Made by a program: the position numbers and the translations under genes
DNA from: an archaeon
Lineage (GTDB): Archaea > Nanobdellota > Nanobdellia > SCGC-AAA011-G17 > GW2011-AR17
Reading direction: 5' to 3'
Assembly: GCA_023245975.1 (NCBI GenBank)
Contig: JAHFJF010000014.1
Span: forward strand, 1-13,837
Length of the DNA stretch: 13,837 nucleotides
The notes under the pieces: generated by a model
Databases searched by the model: none
The model's input: the letters and a program-made list of their open reading frames with translations, nothing else
Told to the model about the DNA's origin: nothing
Shown: one piece after another, positions 12,305 through 13,837 of the stretch
Numbering within the stretch: position 1 is the first letter of the stretch
How the letters are laid out: every line of letters starts with the position of its first letter

Positions 12305-13837
12305 ATGGAAGATAGTAAGCCTGAATCAGATAAAAAGCTCTCAGAAAAGGTTGAGTCTTTTATTGAAAAGAAGGCTGTCCTTATTCTTCTAATAATCCTG
12401 ATTGGGGCCTTTATTATACGCTTAAAATACCTGACAATAAATTCTGCGGTATGGTGGGACGAGGCAGATTATTTAACATTGGCAAAGCATTTTGGGCTAG
12501 GCCTGCCAGAACAGGCTGCACCTTGGAGAGCCAGGCCAATACCTTGGATTTGGGGTCTGTTCTATTATCTGGGTGCAACAGAATATTTCATAAGGATTCT
12601 AAGCTTGTTGGTTTCAGTTGGGGGAGTTTATCTTGCTTTTGTAATCGGAAAGGAATTCTACGGCAAGAAAATCGGCTTGTTTTCTGCTTTGTTCATGGCA
12701 GTATATCATGAAAATCTGTTCTGGACAGCAAGGATATCAATGGATACATATGCAATAATTCTTTTTGGCCTCTTGGCCTTGTTTTTTTATCGCGGCTATG
12801 TAAAGGATATGGGCCGGAAATATCTTTATGCAGCAGGCGCATTGTTTGGTTATGGAGTTTACGCTTACGATTCAACGGGTTTCTTTGCAGTGATGGTATT
12901 TTTCTACCTTATAGCCACTGAAAAACTAAGGTTCTTGAAAAATAAGAAATTTTGGTGTGTTGCTGTTGCAGCAGTTATAGCATTCATTCCTTGGGCTATT
13001 TACCACCAGGTTCAGTATGGCACGGTTTATCCGAGAATAACAAGCATGATTGGGCCGCAGGTAGTTTCTGGCGTAGAAGCAAATCGCCCCCTGGCTGCGA
13101 ACCTGCAGGAATACTTTTCATTTTTTATGGCATTCCCTTATTACTTGAAAGGCCCCATATTCCTTTTCTTTTTATTGGGCCTGCTATTATTTTATGAGCT
13201 GTTCATTGGCTTTGATATAATGCTTAAAGGCAAGGAAGGTTCAGAAAGCCTTAAGCGCGATTATTATGTCCTGTTATGGGCCCTTGTGCTTCCATTCATG
13301 TTCGGCTTTGTTGTTATGTTATCAAATTTCTATTACGAGGCGAGGTATTTGCTGCCCGCAATGCCGATTTACCTTGCAATAGCTGGGAGAGGTTTGTTTA
13401 AAGTGCAGGAATATATTGCTAAGCACAATTATCTTATTTCTTTAGCAGTAGTTTTAGTTGTTATAGTTATGAGCATTAATTCGCAATTGGCATTTGCAGA
13501 TCAGATAATACAGGCAAAGAAAGACACTTATATTCAGGAGAGGCTTGGCGGCGAATGGGTAAAGCAGTACACTTCTCCCGGGGAGCCTTTGGTCGGTTGC
13601 GGCCAGACAGTCCAGATATTATATTATACAGAGAGGACATTCTCAAGGATTGAGGACAATGGTGCGCTTGAGAAGTTCATTAAAGAAAAACGTCCTAGGT
13701 TTTACATTTTGGACTTTTTGGATCCATTCTGCTCCAATGTAAGGTATCCGATAGAAAATCCTGATAAGATGCATTTGGCAAATATCTTTTTCTATGATCA
13801 GGAGCAGAAGCAGCCGGTATACTTGATATTCGAGATA
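12305..13837 (+). CDS. GT39/PMT-family membrane glycosyltransferase, 3' end outside window
   Basis: The frame is open from the ATG at 12305 to the right edge (511 codons), so the C-terminus is missing. It is a polytopic GT-C enzyme of the PMT/ArnT family, which uses polyprenyl-phosphate-linked sugars and transfers them to an acceptor on the outside of the membrane. The first outside loop has the catalytic WWDEA (50-54, D52/E53). Further along are WTARISMDTYA (140-150), about eleven membrane segments between 24 and 395, and the family's YEARYLLPAMP (344-354). The part after about 396 is soluble and extends at least 115 residues outside the membrane. The N-terminal ~20 residues are charged and cytoplasmic. 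Its TATA box lies back to back with that of the GT2 operon. Acceptor and sugar are unknown. Confidence 0.9.
   Translation, partial: MEDSKPESDKKLSEKVESFIEKKAVLILLIILIGAFIIRLKYLTINSAVWWDEADYLTLAKHFGLGLPEQAAPWRARPIPWIWGLFYYLGATEYFIRILSLLVSVGGVYLAFVIGKEFYGKKIGLFSALFMAVYHENLFWTARISMDTYAIILFGLLALFFYRGYVKDMGRKYLYAAGALFGYGVYAYDSTGFFAVMVFFYLIATEKLRFLKNKKFWCVAVAAVIAFIPWAIYHQVQYGTVYPRITSMIGPQVVSGVEANRPLAANLQEYFSFFMAFPYYLKGPIFLFFLLGLLLFYELFIGFDIMLKGKEGSESLKRDYYVLLWALVLPFMFGFVVMLSNFYYEARYLLPAMPIYLAIAGRGLFKVQEYIAKHNYLISLAVVLVVIVMSINSQLAFADQIIQAKKDTYIQERLGGEWVKQYTSPGEPLVGCGQTVQILYYTERTFSRIEDNGALEKFIKEKRPRFYILDFLDPFCSNVRYPIENPDKMHLANIFFYDQEQKQPVYLIFEI

Overview
The window looks like part of the chromosome of a small-genome archaeon, most likely a DPANN lineage of the Woesearchaeota/Pacearchaeota kind. 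The evidence is an archaeal/eukaryotic RNase P protein (p30), an Alg7/AglH-type GlcNAc-1-phosphate transferase, archaeal TATA boxes in front of nearly every transcription unit, AT-rich DNA and very tight packing. There are sixteen protein genes, no RNA gene that I can see, no mobile element and no CRISPR array. No gene-free stretch exceeds about 125 bases. The lineage assignment is an inference, because no rRNA is present.

Layout: (a) 1-2535, minus strand: a SpoIIM-family membrane protein, then a GlcNAc-1-P transferase overlapping a ChbG/YdjC-type carbohydrate deacetylase that runs off the left edge. (b) 2630-4953: a short SAM methyltransferase converging on a large secreted, membrane-anchored beta-sandwich protein. 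(c) 5075-7497: a bacterial-type threonyl-tRNA synthetase that lacks the TGS domain, converging on a peptidase-S51/cyanophycinase-like protein that contains no histidine. (d) 7623-9207: a conserved small PepSY-like protein converging on a DUF167 gene, which sits behind RNase P p30; then an orphan 91-residue protein that may carry a DUF2384-like domain. (e) 9279-12219: two ArnE/ArnF-like four-helix transporters with an ATGA overlap, converging on a radical SAM/SPASM gene transcribed behind a GT2 glycosyltransferase. (f) 12305 to the right edge: a GT39/PMT (ArnT-like) membrane glycosyltransferase, incomplete.

The functional thread is the cell surface. Polyprenyl-linked sugar priming (GlcNAc-1-P transferase), possible de-N-acetylation (ChbG-like), sugar transfer (GT2), lipid-sugar flipping (SMR pair) and transfer outside the membrane (GT39) are all present. 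Together they could make up an archaeal counterpart of the bacterial Arn logic. This is inference, since the parts are in separate transcription units up to about 12 kb apart. Informational genes (thrS, rnp3) are interspersed.

Regulation: twelve TATA-like boxes lie with their centres about 24-29 nt from a start codon, which indicates mostly leaderless mRNAs. That spacing was used to prefer internal Met starts for four genes (7623, 8887, 9279, 12219). Two convergent gene pairs share the same overlap, TTAG, which contains both stop codons.
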